NCBI GenBank assembly: GCA_021808985.1
Contig: JAKBAQ010000023.1
Coordinates: forward strand, 1-19,390
Origin: Pseudomonadota bacterium
GTDB lineage: Bacteria > Pseudomonadota > Alphaproteobacteria > Acetobacterales > Acetobacteraceae
DNA length: 19,390 nucleotides
Direction: 5' to 3'
Every line of letters starts with the position of its first letter. The stretch's first letter is position 1. Below, piece by piece: positions 1 to 7,870 of this stretch. The notes under the pieces are model-generated. The model searched no databases and was not told the origin of the DNA. It saw nothing but the letters and a program-made list of their open reading frames with translations. Made by a program: the position numbers and the translations under genes.

Positions 1-46
1 ACAAAAAAGGGCCAGAATCTCGGGGAGCTTTTTATAAAACAGTCGC
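1..46 (-). terminator. Possible terminator after the thiolase operon
   Basis: Reading the minus strand past the thiolase stop, a run of five A and a G is followed by CC, a loop, GG, CCC and six T (the T run is at 3-8). The arms can pair with a 2-nt internal loop and end in a T tract, as an intrinsic terminator would. The stem is weak and A/T-rich, so this is only a candidate. It sits where operon A should end, and the window edge prevents a check of what follows. Confidence 0.35.
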
Positions 47-1198
47 TTAAACCGCCTCGATGATGGTGACATTGGCAATCCCGCCGCCTTCGCACATCGT
101 CTGCAAGCCGTAACGCTTCTTGCGCGCGTGCAGCCCATGCACCAGGGTCGCCATCAGCTTGGCGCCGGTGGCGCCCAGCGGGTGGCCCAGCGCGATGGCC
201 CCGCCATTCACGTTGAGCCGCGCCGGGTCCACCCCCGTATGCCGCAGCCAGGCCAGCGGCACCGGCGCGAACGCCTCATTCACCTCGAACAGATCGATGT
301 CGGCAATGCCGAGCCCGGCTTTCTTGAGCGCCTTGTCCGTGGCGTAGAGCGGCTCTTCGAGCATCACCACCGGGTCTCCCGCCGTTACGGTAAGTTGCGC
401 GATGCGCGCCAGCGGGGTGAGCCGGTGCGCCTTCAGCGCCGCTTCTGAAACCACGAGCAACGCGGCCGCGCCATCGCACATCTGGCTGGCCGTGGCGGCG
501 GTGATGATGCCATCCGGCAGCAGCAGCTTCACCCCGGCCATGCTCTGCGGCGTCGCATCGTACCTGATTCCCTCATCCGTATCATGCACGCCGCCATCGC
601 TGAGCGCCACCGGCACGATCTCGCGGGAAAACGCGCCCGCCGCCACCGCCGCCGCCGCGCGCCGGTGGCTCTCCAGCCCGAACTCATCCAGCTGTTCGCG
701 AGTAAAACCCCATTTTTTGGCGATCATCTCCGCGCCCATGAACTGGCTGAACGCCTCCACGCCATAACGCTGCTTGATACGCGGCCCCAGCGGGTCCTTG
801 CCCTGCTCGCGCAGCAGCGGCGAGCCCATTGGCACGCGGCTCATGCTCTCCACCCCCGCGGCAATGACCACATCCTGCGTGCCAGACATCACCGCCTGCG
901 CGGCAAAATGCACCGCCTGCTGCGAGGAGCCGCATTGCCGGTCGATTGTCACCGCCGGCACGCTCTGCGGAAGTTTCGAGGCCAGCACGACATGCCTGCC
1001 AACCTGGTTGGCCTGCTCGCCCGCCTGGCTGACACACCCCATGAGCACATCCTCAACCGCGCCCGGATCAATCCCGGTGCGCTCAAGCAGCGCGTCAACC
1101 GCCAGCGCGCCAAGCTCGGTGGGATGAATGCCGGACAGTCCGCCATTGCGCCGCCCGCCGGCGAGGCGCACGGCATCAACAATATAAGCCTGGGCCAT
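47..1198 (-). CDS. Thiolase (acetyl-CoA C-acyltransferase)
   Basis: This 383-residue thiolase is the usual length for the family. It should cleave 3-ketoacyl-CoA with CoA, releasing acetyl- or propionyl-CoA, as the last step of beta-oxidation in the cytoplasm. The nucleophilic cysteine is Cys89 in DRQCGSSQQA. The NEAF motif is at 307-310, the catalytic His339 lies in NGGAIALGHPLG, and the second catalytic cysteine is Cys369 in MCEGGG. The start at 1198 gives the standard N-terminus MAQAYIVDAVR; the frame stays open to 1288 but that extension overlaps the upstream gene. It is the last gene of operon A, 11 bp after the dehydrogenase stop. A degradative thiolase is favoured over a biosynthetic one because of the neighbours. 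Chain length and branching of the substrate cannot be told. Confidence 0.95.
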   Translation of the reverse strand: MAQAYIVDAVRLAGGRRNGGLSGIHPTELGALAVDALLERTGIDPGAVEDVLMGCVSQAGEQANQVGRHVVLASKLPQSVPAVTIDRQCGSSQQAVHFAAQAVMSGTQDVVIAAGVESMSRVPMGSPLLREQGKDPLGPRIKQRYGVEAFSQFMGAEMIAKKWGFTREQLDEFGLESHRRAAAAVAAGAFSREIVPVALSDGGVHDTDEGIRYDATPQSMAGVKLLLPDGIITAATASQMCDGAAALLVVSEAALKAHRLTPLARIAQLTVTAGDPVVMLEEPLYATDKALKKAGLGIADIDLFEVNEAFAPVPLAWLRHTGVDPARLNVNGGAIALGHPLGATGAKLMATLVHGLHARKKRYGLQTMCEGGGIANVTIIEAV

Positions 1199-1209
1199 GT
1201 CTCTATCTT

Positions 1210-2352
1210 TCAAATTGAGCGGCTGACGACTTCGCGCATGATCTCCGACGTGCCGCCATAAATGCGGGTCACACGCGCATCGCGCCACAGCCGGGCGATC
1301 ATGTATTCATTCATATAACCGGCGCCGCCATGCAGCTGCAACGCCATGTCCACCACATCGTCCAGCATTTCCGTGTGCCATAATTTGGCGGCGGAGGCTT
1401 CCGCGGTGGTCAGCTTCCCTTCAATGTGCCGCTTCAGCGCCCAGTCAGCATGCGCCCAGCCAACCTGCAGCTTGGTCTTTAAATCCGCAAGCTGGAACTT
1501 GGTGTTCTGGAACTCTATCACCTTCCTGCCAAAGGCCGCGCGTTCGCGCGTGAACTTCACCGCCTCGTCAAACGCGCGCTGGGCCGAGGCCTGGGCGGCG
1601 AGCGCGATGGAGAGCCGCTCCTGCGGCAGCTGGCTCATCAGATAGATGAAGCCTTGATTCTCCTCGCCCAGCACATTGCTCAGCGGCACACGCACATCCT
1701 GAAAGAACAGCTCCGACGTATCGGCTGAATTCTGCCCGATCTTGTCCAGATTGCGCCCGCGCACGAAACCTTCCGTGGGCGCCTCCACCAGCACCAGCGA
1801 TGTGCCCTTGGCGCCGCGCGCCGGGTCGGTCTTGACCACGACGATGATGAGATCGGCATTCTGCCCATTGGTGATGTAGGTTTTTGAGCCGTTGATGACA
1901 TATTCATCGCCGGATTTTTTGGCCGTGGTGCGCACACCCTGCAGGTCGGAGCCTGCTCCAGGTTCGGTCATGGCGATGGCGGTGATCAGCTCGCCGGTCA
2001 CCATGCGCGGCAGATATTTGCGTTTCTGCTCCGCGGAGCCGTAATGGATGATGTAATCGGTCGCGATGTCGCTATGCAGCGGAAACCCGGCCGACGAGCC
2101 GAGATAGGCCAGCTCCTCGGTCACCACGGCGTTGTAGCCATAATCCAGCCCCAGCCCGCCATATTCCTCCGGAATTCCCGGCGAAAGCAGCCCGGCCGCC
2201 CCCACTTGGCGCCATTCCGCCCTGCCCACAATCCCCTCGCGTTCATGCGTCTCCAGGTTGGGCAGCATCACCTTGTCAAAAATCTTCCGCACGGTGTCGC
2301 GGAAGATGTTGTGGTCCTCGCTAAAGGCGAAGCGGTTTTCCATTTGCAGCAT
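1210..2352 (-). CDS. Acyl-CoA dehydrogenase, long-chain (LCAD)-like
   Basis: This 380-residue FAD-dependent acyl-CoA dehydrogenase introduces the alpha-beta double bond in an acyl-CoA and passes electrons to ETF. The first family signature is AMTEPGAGSDLQ (127-138) and the C-terminal one is QLHGGAGYMNEYMIARLWRD (339-358). The residue that is the catalytic Glu in medium- and short-chain enzymes (YEGT) is Gly366 here, in IYGGTSEIM. LCAD and isovaleryl-CoA dehydrogenase likewise lack Glu there and take their base from an ERL motif in an earlier helix. Glu245 in LPQERL matches that motif, so the enzyme is probably active. GGGAG lies 7 nt before ATG 2352, favouring this start over Met4. It is 17 bp downstream of the crotonase and 11 bp before the thiolase in operon A. 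Confidence 0.95.
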   Translation of the reverse strand: MLQMENRFAFSEDHNIFRDTVRKIFDKVMLPNLETHEREGIVGRAEWRQVGAAGLLSPGIPEEYGGLGLDYGYNAVVTEELAYLGSSAGFPLHSDIATDYIIHYGSAEQKRKYLPRMVTGELITAIAMTEPGAGSDLQGVRTTAKKSGDEYVINGSKTYITNGQNADLIIVVVKTDPARGAKGTSLVLVEAPTEGFVRGRNLDKIGQNSADTSELFFQDVRVPLSNVLGEENQGFIYLMSQLPQERLSIALAAQASAQRAFDEAVKFTRERAAFGRKVIEFQNTKFQLADLKTKLQVGWAHADWALKRHIEGKLTTAEASAAKLWHTEMLDDVVDMALQLHGGAGYMNEYMIARLWRDARVTRIYGGTSEIMREVVSRSI

Positions 2353-2369
2353 GTTTCGTCTCCCAAAAT

Positions 2370-3164
2370 CTAACGGTCACGATAGGCGGGCGGGCGCTTG
2401 CTCAGGAACGCCTCAATCGCCTCGCGGTAATCCTCGGTCATCGTCATCATCACCTGCTGGCGGTCCTCTATGGCCAGCGCCGCCTCGAAGCTCGGCGCAT
2501 CCAGGTTGCGGTTCAGCGCATCCTTGGTCAGGCGCAGCCCCATGGGTGAATTGGCCAGCATATCATCGGCAAGTTCCAGCCCACGCTCAAGAAGCGTCTC
2601 TTCCCCGGCCAGGGCGTTGAGCAACCCCACGCGCGCGGCGCGCGCGGCATCGATAAATTTGCCGGTGAGCAGCAATTCAGCCGCCAGCCCGCTGCCCACC
2701 AGGCGCGGCAGAAAGTAGGAGGCGCCGATATCGGCGCCGCCAAGGCCGATTTTGATGTAGGCGGCGTTCATGCGCAGCGAGGGCGCGCCGAAGCGCACAT
2801 CGGAGGCCAGCAGCAGCGAGAAGCCGCCGCCGCAGGCCGCCCCATGGCCCAGCGCGATGATGGGCTGCGGGCAGGCGCGCATGGCCTGCAACACGCCCGC
2901 GATGCTGCGCTGCGTGTGCCAGCCATGCTGCACGCCGCCGCGCTGGCCGGTATTCTGCCAGGCCTTCAAATCCAGCCCGGCGCAAAAGGCCCTGCCCTCG
3001 CCGCGCAGCACCACCACGCGCACCTCCGGCCGTTCCGCCAGCGCCAGAAAATAGGCGCGCAGGCCGTGCACCATCTCCTCGTTCAGCGCGTTCAGCGCCG
3101 CCGGGCGGTTGAGCGAGACGATTTCCACCGCCCCCCGCCGCGCGATGAGAAAAGCCGTGCTCAC
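2370..3164 (-). CDS. Enoyl-CoA hydratase/isomerase family (crotonase) protein
   Basis: This is a 264-residue single-domain crotonase-fold protein. The CoA-binding and oxyanion-hole segments are GRAFCAGLDLKAW (57-69) and GHGAACGGGF (106-115). The hydratase glutamates are missing: Ser116 occupies the Glu144 position of rat crotonase, and no Glu is seen near 133-139. Asp145 in GGADIG is the best candidate acid/base, so isomerase, hydratase or another crotonase chemistry is possible. The chosen start is GTG 3164, which overlaps the stop of the upstream fusion gene as GTGA, giving translational coupling. The frame is open upstream to 3278, but that stretch is low-complexity Gly/Arg/Ala and is antisense-like noise inside the previous gene. 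Second gene of operon A. Confidence 0.9.
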   Translation of the reverse strand: MSTAFLIARRGAVEIVSLNRPAALNALNEEMVHGLRAYFLALAERPEVRVVVLRGEGRAFCAGLDLKAWQNTGQRGGVQHGWHTQRSIAGVLQAMRACPQPIIALGHGAACGGGFSLLLASDVRFGAPSLRMNAAYIKIGLGGADIGASYFLPRLVGSGLAAELLLTGKFIDAARAARVGLLNALAGEETLLERGLELADDMLANSPMGLRLTKDALNRNLDAPSFEAALAIEDRQQVMMTMTEDYREAIEAFLSKRPPAYRDR

Positions 3165-5239
3165 AGCGTGTGCAGTTTCCTGCCCGTGGCGGCGGCCTCC
3201 CGCAGCGGCGCGCAGGGGGTTATGTTCTGCGCCTCCAGCCCGGCCACCACCTTGGCCAGGCCCACCTGGTCCGCCCACATCATCGGCCCGCCGCGATAGA
3301 CCGGCCAGCCATAACCGTAGATCAGCGCGATATCGATATCGGAGGCGCGCAGCGCGATGCCCTCTTCCAGCAGCTTCGCGCTCTCATTCACCACCGGGTA
3401 GAGCAGGCGGGCGATGATCTGCTCGTCGGTGAAGCCGCGCGGCTTCATGCCCCGCGCGGCCGCCACGTCATGGATGATCCGCGCCGCCACCGGCGAGGGC
3501 GTGGCCACGCGCTTCTCGTCATAATCATAATAGCCGCCGCCGCGCTTCTGGCCCCAGCGCCCGGCCTCGCACAGGCGCTCCTGCACCGTCTCGCTTTTGC
3601 TCGTCGCGGCGTCCCAGCCGATCACGTCCAGCCCCACCAGGTCCATCATGGAGAACACCCCCATGGGAAAGCCGTAGGCCATCAGCGCGCGGTCAACGTC
3701 CCAGGGCAGCGGCCCCTCCAGAATCAGCGCCTCGGCGGCGGCGGTGCGCGGATGCATCGCGCGGTTGGCGATGAAGCCATGGCACACCCCGGCCAGCACG
3801 GCGATTTTGCCGAGCTTGCGCCCAAACGCCATGGCGGTGGCGATGATGTCATCTCCCGTTTGCGCCCCGCGCACAATCTCCAGCAGCTTCATCACATTGG
3901 CGGGCGAGAAGAAATGCAGCCCCACCACGCGCTCCGGGTGCCGCGTGGCGGCGGCAATCTCGTTCAAATCCAGGAACGAGGTGTTGGAGGCCAGCACCGC
4001 CGACGGTTTGGCAATGGCGTCCAGCTTCGCGAACAAAGCGGTTTTTACCTCCATCCGCTCGAACACCGCCTCGATGATCAGGTCGGCATCCCGCAGCGCC
4101 TCCATCTCCAGCACCGGCGTCAGCCGTGCCAGTTTTTCCTCCAGCTGGGCCGCGCTCAGGCGGCCTTTGTCCACCGCCGCCTGGTAGTTGCGCCTGATGC
4201 CGCCAAGCCCGCGCGCCAGCGCCTCTTGCGTCTGTTCCACCAGCGTCACCACATAGCCGGCATCCAGGCATGCCATGGCAATGCCGCCGCCCATGGTGCC
4301 GGCGCCCACCACGCCAATGCCGGCCAGCTTGCGCGGCGCGGCCTGCGGCGCCAGGCCGGGGATTTTGCTCACCGCCCGCTCGGCGAAAAACACATAGCGC
4401 TGCGCCTCGGACTCATCACTGGTCACCAACTCGCCAAACAGCGCCGCCTCGCGCTTCATGCCTTCGGCGAATGGCAGCGCCACCGCCGCCTCGATGGCTT
4501 TCACGATATTCTCCGGCGCCTTGAAGCCGGCGAAGGCCCGCGCATTCTTCTTGCGGAATTCCGCGAACAAGGCGGTGTTGCCGCGGTCGGCCAGCAGCTT
4601 GCTGTCATCATCCTGCACGCGCCGCAGCGGCCATTTCCCGTCAATCGCCCGGCGGGCAAATGCCAGCGCGGCGGCAAGCTGCGCGCCCTCGGCGCAGATC
4701 TCATCCACCACGCCAAGCGCCAGCGCCCGCCCGGCCCCCACCGGCTTGCCAAAGCCTATCATCTCCAAAGCCGCGGCCGCGCCCACCAGGCGCGGCAGAC
4801 GCTGGGTGCCCCCAGCGCCGGGCAGCAGGCCCAGCTGCACCTCCGGCAGCCCCACCATGGCATTCTGCGATGCCACGCGGTAATGCGCGGCCAACGCCAC
4901 CTCCAGCCCGCCGCCCAGGGCCGTGCCGAACAAGGCCGCGATGATGGGCTTCTGCGCCCCCTCCATCACGCCGAGCACGGCGTAGAGATCCGGCCCGTCG
5001 AGCGGCTTGTTGAACTCTGAAATATCAGCCCCGGCAAAAAACGTGCGCCCGGCGCAGGTGAGCACGATGGCGCGCACGCCCGCATCCGCCAGCAGCGCGT
5101 TCAGCCCCTCATACAGCCCGGCGCAGACTTTCTGCGAAAGCGCGTTCACCGGGGGAGAATCGATGGTGAGAATGCCGATATCGCCACGCCGCGCCAGCTG
5201 CGCCACGCCTGACGTGGAGATTACGGTTGCGCTGTCCAT
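3161..5239 (-). CDS. Bifunctional enoyl-CoA hydratase/3-hydroxyacyl-CoA dehydrogenase (FadJ/MFE-1 type)
   Basis: This 692-residue fusion hydrates a trans-2-enoyl-CoA and oxidises the resulting 3-hydroxyacyl-CoA with NAD. The crotonase domain (about 10-270) keeps both catalytic glutamates, Glu113 in GGGLEVALAA and Glu133 in GLPEVQLGLLPGAGGT. The NAD-binding domain begins near 305 with GVVGAGTMGGGIAMA. The dehydrogenase catalytic His442 is in GLHFFSPANVMK, with its Glu partner at 454 and SNTS at 418-421. Two C-terminal helical domains run from about 485 to 692. Length fits FadJ/peroxisomal MFE-1. AGGAGG lies 8 nt before ATG 5239, the strongest ribosome site in the window, on the first gene of operon A. 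Expression is likely set by the divergent promoter region 5240-5415. The family call is firm; the substrate is unknown. Confidence 0.96.
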   Translation of the reverse strand: MDSATVISTSGVAQLARRGDIGILTIDSPPVNALSQKVCAGLYEGLNALLADAGVRAIVLTCAGRTFFAGADISEFNKPLDGPDLYAVLGVMEGAQKPIIAALFGTALGGGLEVALAAHYRVASQNAMVGLPEVQLGLLPGAGGTQRLPRLVGAAAALEMIGFGKPVGAGRALALGVVDEICAEGAQLAAALAFARRAIDGKWPLRRVQDDDSKLLADRGNTALFAEFRKKNARAFAGFKAPENIVKAIEAAVALPFAEGMKREAALFGELVTSDESEAQRYVFFAERAVSKIPGLAPQAAPRKLAGIGVVGAGTMGGGIAMACLDAGYVVTLVEQTQEALARGLGGIRRNYQAAVDKGRLSAAQLEEKLARLTPVLEMEALRDADLIIEAVFERMEVKTALFAKLDAIAKPSAVLASNTSFLDLNEIAAATRHPERVVGLHFFSPANVMKLLEIVRGAQTGDDIIATAMAFGRKLGKIAVLAGVCHGFIANRAMHPRTAAAEALILEGPLPWDVDRALMAYGFPMGVFSMMDLVGLDVIGWDAATSKSETVQERLCEAGRWGQKRGGGYYDYDEKRVATPSPVAARIIHDVAAARGMKPRGFTDEQIIARLLYPVVNESAKLLEEGIALRASDIDIALIYGYGWPVYRGGPMMWADQVGLAKVVAGLEAQNITPCAPLREAAATGRKLHTL

Positions 5240-5275
5240 GTCTGTCTCCTCCTAAAGCCGCGCCCATGCGCAAAT

Positions 5276-5291
5276 ATAATCATTCAATTAA
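5276..5291 (-). promoter_or_regulatory. Possible second, degenerate copy of the operator
   Basis: The plus strand reads ATAATCATTCAATTAA. In minus orientation the first half, TTAATTGA, is identical to the half-site of the palindrome at 5345-5360. Overall 11 of 16 bases match when compared in the same orientation. The centre lies about 69 bp from the main site, on the side of operon A. It could be a weaker site controlling the minus-strand operon, but AT-rich promoter DNA gives such matches by chance. Confidence 0.35.
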
Positions 5292-5344
5292 AATTCTTAC
5301 GCGCCGGCACATGCCGGAGCATGCAGCTGTGTAAGCCACAAAAT

Positions 5345-5360
5345 TTAATTGATCAATTGA
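5345..5360. promoter_or_regulatory. Palindromic operator, site 1
   Basis: TTAATTGATCAATTGA contains the perfect 12-bp palindrome AATTGATCAATT (5347-5358). It overlaps the proposed -35 box of operon B (5357-5362), where a bound repressor would block transcription. Thirteen of 16 bases match the site at 12811-12826 in the other divergent promoter. Size and symmetry suit a dimeric helix-turn-helix repressor of the TetR or MarR type. No regulator gene is in the window, so its identity is open. Confidence 0.6.
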
Positions 5361-5385
5361 CTTTATTTACCCCTCCTCGCATAAA
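5357..5385 (+). promoter_or_regulatory. Likely sigma-70-type promoter of operon B
   Basis: TTGACT (5357-5362) matches the -35 consensus at five of six bases. Exactly 17 bp later, CATAAA (5380-5385) matches the -10 consensus at four of six. Transcription would start near 5392, about 24 bp before the GTG start at 5416 and just upstream of the AAGGGGA ribosome site. The operator palindrome overlaps the -35 box. Confidence 0.5.
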
Positions 5386-5415
5386 CACCAAAAACCCAGG
5401 CCAAGGGGAAACATC

Positions 5416-6192
5416 GTGACCGCGAACCTCGTTGAAACCGAACAGCACGGGCCCGTCGGCCTCATCCGGCTCAACGCGCCGGAAAAGCTCAACGCCATGA
5501 GCCACGCCATGGGCGCGCGGCTGCTGGCCGCCGTCAACGCGACCATTCCCGTCTCGCGCGCCCTCATCCTCACCGGCGCCGGGCGCGGCTTTTGCACCGG
5601 CGCGGCGCTGGAGGGCGACCCCGCCCCGGCGCAGGCGCGCGATCTCGGCCTGCCGCTGGAACAGCTCATCAACCCGCTGATGCTGGCCCTGCGCGCCTCA
5701 CCCATTCCATGGATAAGCGCGGTGCGCGGCCCGGCGGCCGGGGTGGGCGCCAGCCTGGCCCTGGCTGCGGATTTGGTGGTGGCCTCCGAGACGGCCAGCT
5801 TCATCCAGGCATTCACCAAAGTGGGGCTGGTGCCCGATGGCGGCGCTGGCTACCTGCTCACCCGCGCCATCGGCCGCGTGCGCGCCATGGAGATGGCGCT
5901 GCTCGCCGAGCCGCTGCCCGCCGCCCGGGCGCTGGAATGGGGGCTGGTCAACCGCGTGGTGCCAGATGCCGCCTTGGAGGAAACCGCCATGGCGCTGGCC
6001 CAGCGTCTGGCCGAAGGCCCGGCTCTGGCGTTAAAACTCACCCGCGCCTCGCTGTGGGCGGCGCAGGAGGAAAGCTGGGAGAGCACGCTCACCCGCGAGC
6101 GCCATTACCAGGATCTGGCCGGCCGCCACGCTGATTTCGACGAGGGCATCGCCGCCTTCAAGGCCAGGCGCAAACCGCGCTTTGGCGCCTGA
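5416..6192 (+). CDS. Enoyl-CoA hydratase/isomerase family protein, PaaG-like
   Basis: This is a 258-residue crotonase-fold protein, the first gene of operon B. CoA and oxyanion-hole motifs are GAGRGFCTGAAL (55-66) and RGPAAGVGASLALAAD (104-119). The first hydratase glutamate is replaced by Ser113. The second site carries Asp141 in KVGLVPDGGAGYLL, the single-acid arrangement typical of PaaG-type isomerases and delta3-delta2-enoyl-CoA isomerases. Double-bond or ring isomerisation is therefore more likely than simple hydration. The start is GTG 5416, preceded by AGGGG with 7-nt spacing. The next gene follows after 13 bp. The exact reaction cannot be fixed from sequence. Confidence 0.92.
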   Translation: MTANLVETEQHGPVGLIRLNAPEKLNAMSHAMGARLLAAVNATIPVSRALILTGAGRGFCTGAALEGDPAPAQARDLGLPLEQLINPLMLALRASPIPWISAVRGPAAGVGASLALAADLVVASETASFIQAFTKVGLVPDGGAGYLLTRAIGRVRAMEMALLAEPLPAARALEWGLVNRVVPDAALEETAMALAQRLAEGPALALKLTRASLWAAQEESWESTLTRERHYQDLAGRHADFDEGIAAFKARRKPRFGA

Positions 6193-6205
6193 CCAAGGAA
6201 ACCGC

Positions 6206-6973
6206 ATGACAAAGATTGATCTCACCGGCCGTGTTTTGCTCGTCACCGGCGCCTCCTCCGGGCTTGGGGCGCATTTCGCCCGCCAGGCCGCGGCGGCCGG
6301 GGCGCGGCTGGTGCTGGCGGCCCGGCGCCTGGAGATGCTGGAGACGCTGCGCGACGAAATCCTCGGCACGGGCGGCGAGGCGCTGGCGGTTGGCATGGAT
6401 GTGGCCGACGAGACCTCCACCCGCGCCGCCTACGCCGCCGCGGAGCAAAAATTCGGGCTGGTGGACAGCATCATCGCCAATGCCGGGATGAATTGCGAAA
6501 TGCCGTTCATGGAGCTGACGCCAGATGATTTCGCCCGCGTGCTGGCGGTGAACGTGACCGGCGTGGCGCTGACCCTGCGTGAAGGCGCGCGGCGGCTCAT
6601 CGCCACCCCCAGGGAGCAGCGGCGCGGCGGGCGCATGGTTGTCATCTCCTCCATCACCGGCGCGCATATAGCGCCCGGCCTGGCGCTCTACGGCGCTTCC
6701 AAGGCCGCGGTGACTCAGCTGGGCCGCACGCTGGCCCGTGAATGGCTGAACAAGGGCATCAACCTCAACATCATCTGCCCCGGCTATATCGAGACCGACA
6801 TCAACAGCGCCTGGTTCGCCAGCGAGGGCGGCAAGCGCCAGATTCAGGGCTGGCCACGCCGCCGGCTCATGGCGGCATCCTCCCTGGACGGCCCGATTCT
6901 CCACCTTCTTTCCGATGCCGCGGAATATACCGCCGGCGCGGTCTTCACCATCGATGACGGCCAGACCCTGTAG
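6206..6973 (+). CDS. SDR family NAD(P)-dependent oxidoreductase
   Basis: This 255-residue classical short-chain dehydrogenase probably oxidises a hydroxyl or reduces a ketone on a CoA-linked intermediate. The cofactor motif is TGASSGLG (14-21), NAG is at 92-94, and the catalytic Ser149, Tyr162 and Lys166 lie in VVISSI and LYGASK. PGYIETDI (192-199) and the C-terminal TIDDGQTL are standard for the family. The start at 6206 has AAGGA 6 nt upstream; an extension to 6182 would overlap the preceding gene without its own ribosome site. It lies 13 bp after the PaaG-like gene and 9 bp before the next crotonase, so it is part of the same transcript. A role as 3-hydroxyacyl-CoA dehydrogenase (17beta-HSD10-like) is possible but not shown. 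Confidence 0.93.
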   Translation: MTKIDLTGRVLLVTGASSGLGAHFARQAAAAGARLVLAARRLEMLETLRDEILGTGGEALAVGMDVADETSTRAAYAAAEQKFGLVDSIIANAGMNCEMPFMELTPDDFARVLAVNVTGVALTLREGARRLIATPREQRRGGRMVVISSITGAHIAPGLALYGASKAAVTQLGRTLAREWLNKGINLNIICPGYIETDINSAWFASEGGKRQIQGWPRRRLMAASSLDGPILHLLSDAAEYTAGAVFTIDDGQTL

Positions 6974-6982
6974 GAACCCGCC

Positions 6983-7870
6983 ATGAACGCTTACACCACC
7001 ATAAAACTCGAAATCGACGGCCCCATCGCCACGCTCACGCTCAACCGGCCAGACCGGCTGAACGCCTTTACCTGCGACATGATGCAGGAGATGGCGGCGG
7101 CGCTGGACCGCACCGACGCGGATGATTCCGTGCGCGCCGTCATCGTCACCGGCGAAGGCCGCGCCTTTTGCGCTGGGGCCGATCTCGCCGCCGGCACCGA
7201 TACGTTCAAGCTCGCCAGCGGCGAGGATTCGGCGCTGCAACCCGATGGCACATTCGATTACAGCCACAAAAGCGTGCGCGACTGGGGCGGGCTGCTCACC
7301 CTGCGCATCTTCAGGAGCCTGAAGCCCATCATCGCCGCCATCAACGGCCCGGCGGTGGGAATCGGCGCCACCATGACACTGCCGATGGACATCCGCATCG
7401 CCAGCACCGCGGCGCGCATCGGCTTCGTCTTCCTGCGCCGCGGCCTGGTGCCCGAGGCCGCGTCCTCCTGGTTCCTGCCGCGCCTCATCGGCATCTCCCG
7501 CGCGCTGGAATATTGCTATTCCGGCCAGATCTATCCGGCCGCCGAGATGCGCGAGGCGGGGCTGCTGCGCGCCCTGCACGCGCCGGAGGATCTGCTGCCC
7601 GCCGCGCGCGCCCTGGCTTTGTCCTTCGCGGAGACGGCGCCGGTCTCCGTGGCCATGACCCGCCAGATGCTCTGGCGCGGCCTGGGCCTCAGCGACCCGA
7701 TGGAGGCGCACCGCATCGACAGCCGGGCCATCGCCGCGCGCGGCCGCAGCAATGACGTGGTGGAAGGCGTGAATTCCTTCCTGGAGAAACGCCCGGCCAT
7801 GTTCCCTGACAAAGTCTCCCGGAACATGCCTGATTTCTACCCCTGGTGGCAGGAGCTTGAATATAAATGA
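6983..7870 (+). CDS. Crotonase/enoyl-CoA hydratase family protein, long form
   Basis: At 295 residues this is about 35 longer than a standard crotonase. The extra length lies in an insert around 71-103, between the FCAGADL motif (62-68) and the oxyanion-hole segment INGPAVGIGATMTLP (120-134), and in a C-terminal tail rich in aromatic residues (DFYPWWQELEY). Thr130 occupies the first hydratase Glu position. Glu158 in RGLVPEAASSWFLPRL is the remaining acidic residue. It could be a hydratase with a single Glu, or an isomerase. AGGA lies 7 nt before the ATG. Its stop overlaps the next start as ATGA, coupling it to the ACAD10/11-like dehydrogenase and suggesting consecutive reactions. Confidence 0.92.
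   Translation: MNAYTTIKLEIDGPIATLTLNRPDRLNAFTCDMMQEMAAALDRTDADDSVRAVIVTGEGRAFCAGADLAAGTDTFKLASGEDSALQPDGTFDYSHKSVRDWGGLLTLRIFRSLKPIIAAINGPAVGIGATMTLPMDIRIASTAARIGFVFLRRGLVPEAASSWFLPRLIGISRALEYCYSGQIYPAAEMREAGLLRALHAPEDLLPAARALALSFAETAPVSVAMTRQMLWRGLGLSDPMEAHRIDSRAIAARGRSNDVVEGVNSFLEKRPAMFPDKVSRNMPDFYPWWQELEYK

Larger units (their letters stand above)
5240..5415. promoter_or_regulatory. Divergent promoter region between operons A and B
   Basis: This 176-bp gap separates the first genes of the two divergent operons and holds no gene. It is clearly more AT-rich than its surroundings, with AT islands at 5271-5298 and 5339-5370. It contains a 12-bp palindrome (5347-5358), a partial copy of the same site on the opposite strand (5276-5291), a CCGGCA-CA-TGCCGG inverted repeat (5304-5317) and a recognisable plus-strand promoter. 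The arrangement suggests one regulator controlling both operons. Confidence 0.75.

Noticed and set aside
1199..1288. 30-residue N-terminal extension of the thiolase
   Set aside because: It overlaps the dehydrogenase gene, and the family N-terminus begins at MAQAYIV (1198).
3170..5020. 616-codon open frame on the plus strand opposite the hydratase/dehydrogenase fusion
   Set aside because: It lies wholly antisense to a gene with clear family motifs. Its translation is His/Arg/Gln/Gly-rich low-complexity sequence, as GC-rich codon bias produces.
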